64,000 nt of DNA, from the NCBI GenBank assembly GCA_965207025.1, contig OZ242258.1:4216001-4280000 (forward strand), read 5' to 3'. The notes under the pieces were generated by a model. That model was not told where the DNA came from and searched no databases. It saw nothing but the letters and a program-made list of their open reading frames with translations. Below, piece after piece: positions 8,985 through 17,740 of the stretch (within the stretch, counting starts at the first letter, position 1; each line of letters opens with the position of its first letter). A program made the position numbers and the translations under genes. The stretch is from Bin87 sp034423595. Its GTDB lineage: Bacteria; Chloroflexota; Dehalococcoidia; Lucifugimonadales; UBA3495.

Positions 8985-9044
8985 TCATGGAGGAGCGGCC
9001 GCCGTCCACCGAAGCCGAGGAGCCGCCTGCGCCGACCGCATTCC

Positions 9045-9213
9045 TGAATTCGGGCAGCGCCTGCCGCACCCGCCGGGACGCTTGCCGGCAGCCGCGGCAG
9101 ACCGCCAGGGTCTGGTTCACGCCCAAGACCTCGGTGGCGGGCACTCGGCCCTGTTCCTCCGACACGCTATGCAGCAGGTCTCGTTGAGGGTCGTGGGGCA
9201 GGGGCTGCCCCAC
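9045..9213 (-). pseudogene. Decayed relative of the HTH/coiled-coil gene at 5870-6697
   Basis: The minus strand reads LLHSVSEEQGRVPATEVLGV then NQTLAVCRGCRQASRRVRQA. This aligns with LLDELVRDKGPRQAAADLDV, DHRTLTASLESGRLTRRMRV of the intact gene near 6.6 kb. The CRGCRQA block fits better if two small compensating frameshifts occurred. No good start or ribosome-binding site is visible and the downstream part runs into the 27-bp repeat. The homology was judged by eye and is tentative. Confidence 0.4.
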
Positions 9214-9648
9214 TCAACCGCAGAGTCGTGGTTTACCTGGAGGGCGAGCCCATCGCGGTCGTTCATGGCTTCACCATGAGTCAGGACTACAATCTCCGCA
9301 ATGCAATCAATGCAATGAAGTGATTATGGACCCGCAGTAAAATTCGAGACTCCAACTCCCACCGGAACGCAGGGCAACCCCTTGATTCAAGTAGGAATGA
9401 CCGCCGGATTGCAGAATGCAATCTCCTTCTAATTCCCTTTCAGGGCTGCAACTGTGGAAATCAGGTCCGGGCGATAGCAGTTTGACGTGTCCGGCGCCCG
9501 CAGGCATCAACCTCGCCGAATTCAGGGACAGGTTGGTCCAGGCGATGATCGCTGGGACGCCGCCGCCGGAAAACGGGCAGAAAGGCCGCCTCCAGCGGCG
9601 GTCGGACGGGAAGGATGTTTCCGGTTCCCAGGACGATTGCAAAGTTCA

Positions 9649-9730
9649 TGCCGAGCCGCTCATGGTGAGCCTGTCGAACCACGATCTGCTCGATCTGGCA
9701 CCATTCGACAAGCGCAAGATGAGCCGATCC
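9649..9730. repeat. Inverted pair of REP-like units (TTCGACA..CTCA type)
   Basis: CCGCTCATGGTGAGCCTGTCG at its core (9657-9677) and the reverse complement of 9700-9726 (CGGCTCAT.TTGCGCTTGTCG) are related, so the two units can fold together. The TTCGACAGGCTCACCATGAG motif is a widespread intergenic repeat in many bacteria. It lies 170 nt upstream of the lipoprotein gene. Confidence 0.5.
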
Positions 9731-9901
9731 GAATGGATGGCGCTACTTTGCAATCGTCCTGTCCGGTTCCGGGCCGTTCTTGCGAGCCTCGCATCCCCAC
9801 GGATACGATAGGGCGACGACACAGGCGGTCGATTGTCGGGCGGGGGCCCGATGGATGCCGTCGCCTTCGCATACGACGTGGCAGGTGAGGAATTGACAAG
9901 G

Positions 9902-10945
9902 ATGGACCGTTGGTTTTGGATGGCGGCGGTGGCCGGTTGCGCGTGCCTGCTGCTGGCCGCCGGGTGCGGCAACAGCGAGGTGTTCGATGACGCGGATAAA
10001 GTGATGGTGGGGTTGATCACCAAGACCGACGGGAACCCCTTCTTCGTGGAGATGGAGGAGGCCGCGCGGCAGCGGGCGTATGAGCTGGGCGTGGAACTAC
10101 GCGCCTACGCCGGGGAACATGACGGCGATTGGGAGAGCCAGGCGCGGGCGATGGCGGAACTGGTGGCGGATGGTGCCCATGGCATCCTGATCACGCCTTC
10201 GGACCCGGCGGCCCTGAGCGACGCCGTGCGAGAAGCGCGGGAGGCCGGGGTGCTGGTGATCGCGCTGGACACGCCCTTCCAGCAAGGGGACGTGGTGGAC
10301 GGGACCTTCGCCACGGACAACTTCAGGGCCGGGGAGTTGATCGGCCGGTGGGCCAAGGCCAGGCTGGAGACGGAGGGCAGGGAGGCCAGGATCGCAACGC
10401 TGGACGGCTACCCCACGCCGGTGTCGGTGGACGTGCTGCGCAACCAGGGCTTTCTGAAGGGCTACGGCATCGACGTGAAGGACGCTGGAAAGATGGGCGA
10501 CGAAGACGATCCCCGCATCGTGGGCCGCGGGGTGACCCTGGGCACGGAGAAAGGAGGGCGCAACGCGATGGAGGAACTCATCGGCCAGCGCCCTTCCATC
10601 AACCTGGCGTACGCCATCAACGAGCCGGCGGCGACGGGGGCATACGCGACGCTGGCGGAGCTGGGGCTGGCGGAGGACGTGTTGATCGTAACCATCGACG
10701 GCGGCTGCGACGGGGTGAGGCGGGTGGCGTCGGGAGAGTTCGGGGCCACGGTGATGCAGTACCCGCTGGAGATGGCGCGGCTGGGAGTGGAGGCGGTGGC
10801 GGAGCACGCCAGGACGGGCGAGAAGCCAGAGAACACGCCGGGGCTGGACTTTCACGACACCGGCGCGGCGCTGGTGGCCGGAGAGCCGGTGGCCGGCGTC
10901 CCGTCCGTCGGCGTGGCGGAGGGTCTGCGGGAGTGCTGGGGGTAG
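9902..10945 (+). CDS. Periplasmic sugar-binding lipoprotein (substrate-binding protein)
   Basis: 347 aa from ATG 9902. The N-terminus is a lipoprotein signal with lipobox LAAGC (Cys about residue 22). The rest is a type I periplasmic binding fold of the ribose/galactose class: VGLITKTDGNPFFVEMEEAA at the start, GILITPSDPAALSDAVREAR, LVIALDTPF, then LAYAINEPAATGAYATL and VLIVTIDGGCDGVRRVASGE. Such proteins deliver sugars to an ABC importer. No ATPase or permease gene is next to it, so it is an orphan here, or a partner lies elsewhere. In-frame starts exist upstream (9833) but the lipobox fixes this one. Confidence 0.85.
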   Translation: MDRWFWMAAVAGCACLLLAAGCGNSEVFDDADKVMVGLITKTDGNPFFVEMEEAARQRAYELGVELRAYAGEHDGDWESQARAMAELVADGAHGILITPSDPAALSDAVREAREAGVLVIALDTPFQQGDVVDGTFATDNFRAGELIGRWAKARLETEGREARIATLDGYPTPVSVDVLRNQGFLKGYGIDVKDAGKMGDEDDPRIVGRGVTLGTEKGGRNAMEELIGQRPSINLAYAINEPAATGAYATLAELGLAEDVLIVTIDGGCDGVRRVASGEFGATVMQYPLEMARLGVEAVAEHARTGEKPENTPGLDFHDTGAALVAGEPVAGVPSVGVAEGLRECWG

Positions 10946-11449
10946 TGGTCAGGGTACAGAACCCCGTGGCGACAATCGGCCTTCTGCAACTGTGCTCCAT
11001 CCTGTCCGGTCCGGTAGGGGCCGGTCGATGACGTCGTAGACGCGCCCGGGTCCGGTGTCGGCTTCGCCAAGGGAAGCGCTGGCTGCGATGTTAGGACAGA
11101 CATACCCCGGGCCACTTTTATTTTCAAAACTTCGCCGGAACCGTCCCTTTCACCCAAGCGCTCGCGGAACCGGCCGGGAAGCCCTGATTTTCGGCCCGAT
11201 TCAAGTTCAGATCTGCCCCGGACTTTTGGAAACAAAAGTCACGCCAATCTCTGTACACGGGTATGGCATCTCAGCGGGCCTAATTTTGCCCATTCCCCGT
11301 AGAGGCGGAGGCCGTAACGCGTGGCCGATTGACGGGCCGCAGAAATGTCGGGAGCGCCCGAAGCAGGACACCCGTGAAGGGCCGGCCCTGCAACGCTTGA
11401 CGACCGTCGGCGACGGGCTATAGTGGGGTTGGAGGAGACGCCGCCCGGG
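10946..11449. other. Intergenic region with a repeat element
   Basis: Five hundred bases without a gene. They hold interspersed element copy B (11112-11262) and a GC-rich segment. cgggctatagtggggttgg just before the helicase gene contains TATAGT (11419-11424), a possible -10 box. Nothing else is evident. Confidence 0.5.
11112..11262 (+). repeat. Interspersed MITE-like element, copy B
   Basis: Same block order and orientation as copy A at 8470-8615, by eye about three quarters identical. Near its right end it carries a perfect hairpin, GACTTTTG / CAAAAGTC with a GAAA loop, at 11221-11240. Where copy A has CCCAAAAGGG, copy B has this different stem, so the hairpin seems kept while its sequence changed. 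Confidence 0.6.
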
Positions 11450-14400
11450 ATGCTGATACTGCACGCCGCACAATGTGAAGGCCGTCTGGTCCTGTGGGGA
11501 GAGGATTCCGACGCAACGGGAGACGGGCACGGAGATGGCCGGCACCCGCGTTGCGCCGCCGGCGACCTGCTGCTCGGGGCCATGGGTCTGGACGTGGGCG
11601 AGGAGATGGCGAGCGAGGCGGTGGTCTGGCTGCCCAGCAGGGTCGGCGAGCCGCTGCCGTCGAGTCCGCTGGCCGGCGAAGCGCCCCGGTCCCGTGCCAA
11701 GCCGCGCATACTGCCCTTTCGGGTGCCCGCGCTCTGGCTGGACGGGGCCGATGCGGGCGAGTTCCTGGAGAGGTGCGGGGACCGCCCGGTATTGCAGCCC
11801 GGGGTGGCGCTGGGGCCGGAAATAACCTACTGGCGCCGGGCGCGGCAATTCGGGATGGCGCTGGTGGCGCGGCAGCGATACCTGCCCACGGCGACGGGAC
11901 ACGGAGACGGGATGACGGCGGCGTGGAAGGCGGTATTCGTCGGCGATGACGCCGACAGGCTGGCCGACCTGGCGGGGTTGATGCCGCCGGCGGCGCGGTC
12001 GGCGACCGGGGACGCGGCCACTGGTCCGCCGGCCCAGGCGTCCTCGACCGTGCTGAGGGCCTTCCTGGACGGAGTGGTGGACCATCTGGCGCGGAAAGCG
12101 TCGGTGCCCCGGCCGGAGGGGAACGGGTTTGATTCAGCCCACGACGCCTGGCTGCACGCCCTGGGCGCCGCCGACGGAACCATCCGCGTTGGGCCAGACC
12201 AGGCGAAGCAGTTGGGCCGGCAGGTGTCGGAGTGGCAGAGGCCCATCGCCATTGCCGCCAACGCTCCCTACCGTCTCTGCCTGCGGCTGGAGGAGCCGCC
12301 GGAGCTTGATGCCGTGGATGGTCAGGCAGCCATGGCACAAGGCGATTGGCACCTGCGGTACCTGTTGCAACCCCACGACGACCGGAGCCTGCTGTTGCCC
12401 GCCGAGACGGTGTGGAAGGGTGGGAGCCAGGACGCCGGCAACCCCGATTACAACCCCAGGGAGTTCCTGCTGGCGGCGCTGTCCCAGGCGGCGAACCTGT
12501 GCCCGCCCGTCGCCGAGAGCCTAGAGGCCAGGGGTCCATCCGGCAGGATGCTGTCCACCGGGGAGGCGCACCGGTTCCTGAACGCGGAGGCGCCGGCGTT
12601 GCAGCAGGCGGGCTTTGGAGTGCTGCTGCCGGCGTGGTGGACCGGGCGGGGGACCAAGGCCAGGCCAACCATCCGGGCCCGGGTGAGGACGCCGGCCATG
12701 ACGGGAGGCGGAGGAGTCAGCCTGAGCACCATGCTGGACCTGGAGGTGTCGGTGGCGTTGGGAGGGCAGGAGATCACGCCGGCGGAACTGGCCGAGTTGG
12801 CGGAGTTGAAAGCGCCGCTGGTGCGGCTGCGGGGTCAGTGGGTGGAGATCAACGCCGATGAGATTCGCGAGGCCGCCGACCACTGGCGCAACCGGAAGCG
12901 GGTGAGCCTGCGGGAGGCGGTGCGCATCGGGTTGGGGGCGGAGGAGCGGTCGTCGGAGGACAACGTTCGGCTGGAGGCGGACGATTGGGTCGACCGGTTG
13001 CTGGAGCGGTTGGGCCGGGAGGCGGAGGTCGAGACGCCGGCGGCGCCGCGGCGCTTCCTGGGTTCGCTGCGGCCCTACCAGGAGCGGGGCTACGCGTGGC
13101 TGACCTTCCTGCGCCGGTGGGGGCTGGGGGCGTGCCTGGCGGACGACATGGGATTGGGGAAGACGGTGCAGACGCTGGCGGCGCTGGAGTTGGACCGGCA
13201 GGAGGGCAACGACCGGCCCAGCCTGCTGGTGTGTCCCACGTCGCTGATGTACAACTGGCAGCGGGAGGCGGGGAAGTTCACGCCGGAGCTGGGGGTGATG
13301 CTGCATCATGGACCTGGTCGGAAGCGGGGCGATGAATTCCGCCAGGAGGCGGCGGAGCGACAGGTGGTGGTGACCAGCTACGGCACCATGCTGCGGGACG
13401 CCGAAACGTTGCAGGGGGTGCCGTGGCGGGCGGTGATCCTGGACGAGGCCCAGAACGTGAAGAACCCGATGGCCCGGCAGTCGCGGGCGGCGCGGGAGCT
13501 GCCGTCCGACTATCGGGTGGCGCTGACCGGGACGCCGGTGGAGAACCACGTGGGGGACCTGTGGTCCATCATGGAGTTCCTGAATCCGGGTCTGCTGGGC
13601 ATCCAGGCCCAGTTCAAGCGCGACTACTTCGTGCCCATCCAGGCGCACCGGGACGAGGCGGCGGCGAGCCGGCTGAAGCGGGCGGCCGGGCCGTTCATCC
13701 TGCGGCGGTTGAAGACGGACCCTGCGGTGATCGACGACCTGCCGGACAAGCGGGAGACCAAGCAGTATTGCGTGCTGACCCGAGAGCAGGCGACGCTGTA
13801 CCAGGCGGTGCTGCGGGAGGCGGAGACCCGGATGGAGGAAGCGGAGGGGATCAGTCGGCGGGGGATGATCCTGGACACGCTGACCAAGCTGAAGCAGGCG
13901 TGCAACCATCCCCGGCAGTTGCTGGGGGACAACTCCGTGGTCGCAGGGCGTTCGGGGAAGCTGGAGCGGCTGGACGAACTGCTGGAGGAAATCGTGGCGA
14001 GCGGGGACCGGGCGCTGGTGTTCAGCCAGTTCGCGGAGATGGGCGAGATCATCCGGGGGCACGTGCAGGAGACCTTCGGAATTGAGGCGCCCTTCCTGCA
14101 CGGCGGGGTGTCGCGGCGGGGGCGGGACGCCATGGTGGAGCGGTTCCAGAACGACCCTGATGGGCCTCGGGTGTTCGTGCTGTCCCTGAAGGCGGGGGGT
14201 TCGGGCCTGAACCTGCCCCGGGCGAACCACGTGATCCACTACGACCGGTGGTGGAACCCGGCGGTGGAGAACCAGGCCACGGACCGGGCCTTTCGCATCG
14301 GCCAGACCCGGGACGTGCAGGTCCACAAGCTGATCTGCGCCGGCACTTTGGAGGACCACGTCGACGCCATGATCGAGGCCAAGGCGGAGACCGCCCAGCG

Positions 14401-14497
14401 GGTGGTGGGCGGGAGTTCCGAGCGCTGGCTGACCGAGTTGTCCAACGCCGAACTGCGCGACGTGCTGGCCCTGAGCCGGGAACACTACGGCGACTGA
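11450..14497 (+). CDS. SNF2-family DEAD/DEAH helicase (HepA/RapA-like)
   Basis: 1015 aa from ATG 11450; a GTG at 11423 is an in-frame alternative. The first ~540 residues are the N-terminal module usual in bacterial SNF2 proteins (MLILHAAQCEGRLVLWGEDS). The ATPase core follows: Walker A DDMGLGKTVQTLA (about residue 567), DEAQ box LDEAQN (about 664), ALTGTPVENHVGDLWS, then the C-terminal helicase lobe with VFSQFAEMGEII, LSLKAGGSGLN and QATDRAFRIGQ (about 941). It is a dsDNA-translocating ATPase thought to remodel protein-DNA or polymerase complexes. The SWIM-domain gene starts 33 nt after its stop, the standard partner in many genomes. Confidence 0.92.
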   Translation: MLILHAAQCEGRLVLWGEDSDATGDGHGDGRHPRCAAGDLLLGAMGLDVGEEMASEAVVWLPSRVGEPLPSSPLAGEAPRSRAKPRILPFRVPALWLDGADAGEFLERCGDRPVLQPGVALGPEITYWRRARQFGMALVARQRYLPTATGHGDGMTAAWKAVFVGDDADRLADLAGLMPPAARSATGDAATGPPAQASSTVLRAFLDGVVDHLARKASVPRPEGNGFDSAHDAWLHALGAADGTIRVGPDQAKQLGRQVSEWQRPIAIAANAPYRLCLRLEEPPELDAVDGQAAMAQGDWHLRYLLQPHDDRSLLLPAETVWKGGSQDAGNPDYNPREFLLAALSQAANLCPPVAESLEARGPSGRMLSTGEAHRFLNAEAPALQQAGFGVLLPAWWTGRGTKARPTIRARVRTPAMTGGGGVSLSTMLDLEVSVALGGQEITPAELAELAELKAPLVRLRGQWVEINADEIREAADHWRNRKRVSLREAVRIGLGAEERSSEDNVRLEADDWVDRLLERLGREAEVETPAAPRRFLGSLRPYQERGYAWLTFLRRWGLGACLADDMGLGKTVQTLAALELDRQEGNDRPSLLVCPTSLMYNWQREAGKFTPELGVMLHHGPGRKRGDEFRQEAAERQVVVTSYGTMLRDAETLQGVPWRAVILDEAQNVKNPMARQSRAARELPSDYRVALTGTPVENHVGDLWSIMEFLNPGLLGIQAQFKRDYFVPIQAHRDEAAASRLKRAAGPFILRRLKTDPAVIDDLPDKRETKQYCVLTREQATLYQAVLREAETRMEEAEGISRRGMILDTLTKLKQACNHPRQLLGDNSVVAGRSGKLERLDELLEEIVASGDRALVFSQFAEMGEIIRGHVQETFGIEAPFLHGGVSRRGRDAMVERFQNDPDGPRVFVLSLKAGGSGLNLPRANHVIHYDRWWNPAVENQATDRAFRIGQTRDVQVHKLICAGTLEDHVDAMIEAKAETAQRVVGGSSERWLTELSNAELRDVLALSREHYGD

Positions 14498-14530
14498 CCC
14501 ATGGAAAGACGCCGGAGGAAACGAGACGCC

Positions 14531-15403
14531 ATGGCTTACCCTGACTACCGGCCCGCCATCCGAGCCCGGGGAGGCATCAAGGCCCAGTCCCGGCGTGGGG
14601 ACTTCGGCGCCAGCTGGTGGGCCCGGCGGTGGCTGCAAACCCTGGAGGAGTTCCGGATCGGGACGCGGCTCGACCGGGGACGCTCGTACGCCCGGCGAGG
14701 GCAGGTGCTGTCCATCGACGTGGAGCCGGGCTTGGTGCTGGCCCTGGTGCAGGGGTCCCGGCCCAAGCCCTACCGCGTCTCCGTCCAGGTGAAGACCATC
14801 AGTCTGCCGGACTGGGAGGAGCTCCGGGAGGAGTTCGGACGGCAGCCGGCGATAGCGGCCAGCCTGCTTTCGGGGCGGATGCCCGACGCCGTCGAGGAGT
14901 GCTTCAGCGCCCGAGGGCTCTCCATGTTCCCGGAGAGCGAAGCGGACCTGGAAACGGTATGCAGTTGCCCAGACTGGTCCAATCCGTGCAAGCACGTGGC
15001 GGCGGTGTATTTGCTGCTGGGCGAGGAGTTCGACCGGGACCCGTTCCTGATCTTCCGGCTGAGGGGAATGGAGCGGGAGGAATTGCTGGGCGGGGATTTG
15101 GTCCGGTCCGCCCAGACCCTGGATGGGCCTCCGGCAGCCCCGGAGCCGTTGCCAGCGGACCCGTCCGAGTTCTGGGGCAATCCCGGGCGGCAATTTGACG
15201 AGGGAGACGCCTTCGGAGCCATCGCCGTGCCCGACGTTCATGCGGCGCTGCCCCGGCAGTTGGGCCGGTTCCCGTTCTGGCAGGGCGAGGAGGAATTCTC
15301 CGCCGCGATGGAGGGCATCTACCGGGCGGCGTCACGGAGCGCCGTGGACGCCTACACCGGTCCAACGGAGGGGGAGGAGAATTCCATTGACGTTGACGTC
15401 TGA
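14531..15403 (+). CDS. SWIM zinc-finger protein, SNF2 partner
   Basis: 290 aa from ATG 14531, with GGAGG 12 nt upstream; an ATG at 14501 is in frame. It opens with RAQ-type basic residues and WWARRWLQTLEEFRIGTRLDRG, typical of this family. The SWIM motif CSCPDWSNPCKH (about residues 143-154) supplies the Cys-x-Cys...Cys-x-His zinc ligands. SWIM proteins bind DNA or protein, and adjacency to the helicase suggests they act together. The tail is acidic. Confidence 0.88.
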   Translation: MAYPDYRPAIRARGGIKAQSRRGDFGASWWARRWLQTLEEFRIGTRLDRGRSYARRGQVLSIDVEPGLVLALVQGSRPKPYRVSVQVKTISLPDWEELREEFGRQPAIAASLLSGRMPDAVEECFSARGLSMFPESEADLETVCSCPDWSNPCKHVAAVYLLLGEEFDRDPFLIFRLRGMEREELLGGDLVRSAQTLDGPPAAPEPLPADPSEFWGNPGRQFDEGDAFGAIAVPDVHAALPRQLGRFPFWQGEEEFSAAMEGIYRAASRSAVDAYTGPTEGEENSIDVDV

Positions 15404-15531
15404 ACGCCGGTCACGGTGCGGCTGGCAGGGCGGCGGGGCGGGCACTGAAGTGTCATCGAATCACGCCCCCATGACTGCGTGCCGCCTGGCGTTTGCTTGC
15501 CGGCTTGATGCTGGGAGTTCGCTTCCCTTTC

Positions 15532-15682
15532 GGGAAGTCCGCCCCGCGATTCTGGAATGGGACCTTGCCCCAAGGTGCTTGCAATCCAGGCGAGTCGGCT
15601 CGAATACTTCCATATGTTTTGAGTTCGGGAGGGGCCGGAAAATTCCCGAAAGGGAACTCGTCCCAGCTTCTGTACACGGGTA
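15532..15682 (+). repeat. Interspersed MITE-like element, diverged copy C
   Basis: Bounded by two hairpins: CTTCCC TTTC GGGAAG (15532-15547) and TTCCC GAAA GGGAA (15643-15656). The edges are therefore near inverted repeats of one another. The right end continues tcccagcttctgtacacgggt, matching the ccaatctctgtacacgggt end of copies A and B. The middle is poorly conserved. Confidence 0.5.
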
Positions 15683-16117
15683 CAACATAGTAATCGGCCC
15701 CGGCAGCGGCCCGGAGCGTCGATTTGGCCGTAGTAAGCGATGCTGTCGGTTGCGGTCCAGTACGTGGTCGGCTGCGGCGATGGAGCCATTGACGCGCCAG
15801 GTTTGACCCATGATGACGTTACCGAAGGCACACCGGGTCGCATCGGGCCCTGTTGGCGGCTTCTGCAACTGGGTGATCATTTAGAATGGATGGGACGGCG
15901 ACCCCGGTGCCGACGGGGAGACGTTCCATCGCTCAATCCGCCACGGGAACGGGAGCTGGAGAATGAGGCCAGCGCCGCCGCCCTGTCGCAACCGCGCCAT
16001 GGATACCTCTCGGCCGCGACCGCCAGGACCGGAACCGACCAATGCTGTGGGGATTTTGAGAATGCTCTGGGTCCATTGTTCCGCTTGCCAACCGGGTGGA
16101 CTTTTCTATAGGCGTAT

Positions 16118-16142
16118 TGTATGCTGTATCATCAAACATACA
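16118..16142. promoter_or_regulatory. Possible operator (TGTATG...CATACA)
   Basis: TGTATG at 16118-16123 and CATACA at 16137-16142 form an inverted repeat just before the ribosome-binding site of the RHH-like gene at 16157. Autoregulation by a ribbon-helix-helix protein at such a site is common, but this is inference. Confidence 0.35.
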
Positions 16143-16156
16143 CATACGGAGGCCGT

Positions 16157-16804
16157 ATGCGCATCGGTATCAATGTCCCAGACAAGGCTATCAGGCTGAT
16201 CAAAAAACTTGACCCAGAGGCCAACATCTCCCTGATCTGCCGCGAAGCGCTAAATTCCTACACCACCGCCCTGGAACGTGCCAGAACGGAGATAACCGAT
16301 GAAGACATGGACGACATTATCGAACACCTCGAACAATCAGCCCCTTATCCACAAATTGAGCCGGATTGGGCGGACTATGCCTGGCAGGATGCCCAAGACT
16401 GGATAAGGACGATAACTCCACATGACTGGCATTATTTCCTCTATGGTTACGACCGCCACAAGGACAACAGTCGGGAGCTATACCTACAGGCCCAGTTCTA
16501 TGGGATCCGTAGCCGGGGAGAGGTCAAGAACTTCACTGACCGAAGCATGGAAAACGAGGACTGGTTCTGGCGTGAGGCGGTCGTAGGCGGCAATTCGGCC
16601 AGACAAATGGCCTTTGAGAAAGCGGAGAGCGATTACATAGGGACATGGCTCGCCTATGTGAACGAAGTTCGGAGGAAGTGCCTGCAACACCGCGCGGAAA
16701 AGAACGTGGAGGTATTGGCCGACCGCCAGAATGCATCGCTTTCCCGCCCTGAACCGGAACTGCCATTCCAGCTACAGGACAGACCAGGGACCGAGAGGAA
16801 GTAG
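16157..16804 (+). CDS. Hypothetical protein with an RHH-like N-terminus
   Basis: 215 aa. ATG 16157 has CGGAGG 5 nt upstream. The start, MRIGINVPDKAIRLIKKLDP followed by EANISLICREAL, looks like a CcdA-type ribbon-helix-helix antitoxin domain. The remaining 170 residues are hydrophilic, rich in Trp and Tyr (YPQIEPDWADYAWQDAQDW, HDWHYFLYGYDRH), with no domain I can name. GC content and codon use are lower than in the neighbours, so transfer is likely. It could be an antitoxin or a regulator fused to a sensing domain. Confidence 0.65.
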   Translation: MRIGINVPDKAIRLIKKLDPEANISLICREALNSYTTALERARTEITDEDMDDIIEHLEQSAPYPQIEPDWADYAWQDAQDWIRTITPHDWHYFLYGYDRHKDNSRELYLQAQFYGIRSRGEVKNFTDRSMENEDWFWREAVVGGNSARQMAFEKAESDYIGTWLAYVNEVRRKCLQHRAEKNVEVLADRQNASLSRPEPELPFQLQDRPGTERK

Positions 16805-16852
16805 CCGCCGATTGCGGGGGCAAATGAGAGGAGATCACTGCCAGCTGAGGAG

Positions 16853-16981
16853 GTGTTGGTCCGGGAGCAGAATGCCCACCGCAGGACCGGGAAGCTGGGC
16901 AAAGCGCCGGGCATCGCCGCTGTGTTGTTGGTGTTTCTCTTGACAATCTGTATTACGGTGATGTGGCTGCTGCTCCGGTGA
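16853..16981 (+). CDS. Possible small membrane protein (42 aa)
   Basis: It lies in the same reading frame as the preceding gene, after that gene's TAG and 16 sense codons. It has a basic N-terminus (REQNAHRRTGKLGK) and one transmembrane helix (GIAAVLLVFLLTICITVMWL). The start is doubtful: GTG 16853 directly abuts GAGGAG, while a CTG at 16838 has better spacing to GAGAGGAG. It may be an independent peptide or a C-terminal anchor made by stop readthrough. Confidence 0.35.
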   Translation: MLVREQNAHRRTGKLGKAPGIAAVLLVFLLTICITVMWLLLR

Positions 16982-17005
16982 GAATCAGGCTTGATTTTGG
17001 TATTG

Positions 17006-17034
17006 TTGACCGGGGCACAAACCATCACTATAAT
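17006..17034 (+). promoter_or_regulatory. Strong sigma-70-type promoter of the VapBC-like pair
   Basis: TTGACC (17006-17011), a 17-nt spacer and a consensus TATAAT (17029-17034) precede the antitoxin start at 17079. A short palindrome, TCATA-G-TATGA (17048-17058), lies between promoter and gene and is a candidate binding site for the antitoxin. Confidence 0.7.
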
Positions 17035-17078
17035 GCCTCACGTTGCATCATAGTATGACTCACAGAGGGGATCGCCAA

Positions 17079-17345
17079 ATGAACCAGTTGACCGTCAGGG
17101 GGTTCGACGACGACCTCAGCGCTATTCTGAACCACCTCGCCAAGCAGGAGGGTATCTCGCTGAATCAGGCTGCCCTGAGGTTGCTCAGAAAAGGAGCTGG
17201 CCTGTCGGACGGGAGCCGTGGAAACCCGAATGCGATAGGCGCCGCGCTGGACGACCTGTTCGGCGCATGGAGCCGGGATGAAGCCGAGGGTTTCGATGCG
17301 GCTCTTGAGGTTTTCGGCACGGTGGACGAGGCGGCGTGGTCATGA
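17079..17345 (+). CDS. Antitoxin of a VapBC/FitAB-type pair
   Basis: 88 aa from ATG 17079 with AGAGGGG upstream; an in-frame ATG at 17043 lies between promoter and this site and is less likely. MNQLTVRGFDDDLSAILNHL and SLNQAALRLLRKGAG are typical of FitA-like ribbon-helix-helix antitoxins. The second half (GAALDDLFGAWSRDEAEGFD) is an acidic toxin-binding tail. Its stop overlaps the toxin start (ATGA), the usual coupled arrangement. Confidence 0.8.
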   Translation: MNQLTVRGFDDDLSAILNHLAKQEGISLNQAALRLLRKGAGLSDGSRGNPNAIGAALDDLFGAWSRDEAEGFDAALEVFGTVDEAAWS

Positions 17346-17740
17346 GGATTCTGCTGGATTCCAACGCCTACTCCGCGTTCATGCGGGGCAGCCACGAGGT
17401 GAGAGATCTGATAGTGGTAGCCGAGGAGGTGCTGTTCTCCGCCGTCGTGGTAGGCGAGCAGCTGTACGGCTTTCGGCAGGGGGCGCATTTCGAGCGGAAC
17501 CTGGCGGAACTTCGTTCCTTCCTCGAACGTCCCTACGTGTCCTTCGTTCCCGTGGGCCCGGTGACTGCGGACCGGTACTCGCGGGTAATGACGGCGCTGC
17601 GGGCCAAGGGGCGGCCAATTCCGACCAACGACGTCTGGATTGCGGCCCACGCCATGGAAACGGGCGCCGACCTGGTATCCGCCGACAGCCACTTCGAGCA
17701 CGTTGACGGGATTGCGTGGCTCCGGGTGTCGGGTGGCTGA
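17342..17740 (+). CDS. PIN-domain toxin (VapC-like ribonuclease)
   Basis: 132 aa, starting in the ATGA overlap with the antitoxin. PIN-domain acidic residues are in place: Asp6 (ILLDSNAYSAF), Glu39 (VVVGEQLYGF), Asp97 (TNDVWIAAHA) and Asp115 (LVSADSHFEHV). The length is normal for VapC. It should be a Mg-dependent RNase held inactive by the upstream antitoxin. The gene appears intact. Confidence 0.88.
   Translation: MRILLDSNAYSAFMRGSHEVRDLIVVAEEVLFSAVVVGEQLYGFRQGAHFERNLAELRSFLERPYVSFVPVGPVTADRYSRVMTALRAKGRPIPTNDVWIAAHAMETGADLVSADSHFEHVDGIAWLRVSGG

Larger units (their letters stand above)
7527..9901. other. Gene-poor stretch with decayed genes and repeats
   Basis: No intact gene of normal length is convincing in these 2.4 kb. 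Coding-like fragments occur in broken frames. One is on the minus strand near 8200-8350 (a start MDAQNEGMGDTGEWREFVLR in one frame, an end RKALARRFILRWLRRALTL in another). One is on the plus strand near 9225-9323 (VVYLEGEPIAVVHGFTMSQD to a stop). One is on the plus strand near 9495-9560 (INLAEFRDRLVQAMIAG). Interspersed repeats are listed separately. I read it as a graveyard of decayed genes. Confidence 0.5.
15404..16156. other. Intergenic region with a repeat element and an operator
   Basis: 750 bases with no supported gene. They contain a diverged interspersed element (15532-15682) and an AT-richer promoter zone before the gene at 16157. The drop in GC from here to about 17 kb marks the start of accessory DNA. 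Confidence 0.5.

Noticed and set aside
8797..9044. Rest of the 138-codon minus-strand frame after the HT-like relic
   Set aside because: It runs through the exact 60-bp-period repeat and shows no similarity to the intact gene, so only the 9045-9213 part is listed.
12521..15241. 906-codon open frame antisense to the SNF2 helicase and SWIM genes
   Set aside because: High-GC third-position bias opens the opposite frame. The product is Pro/Arg/His/Gln-rich with no domain, while the plus-strand genes carry clear motifs.
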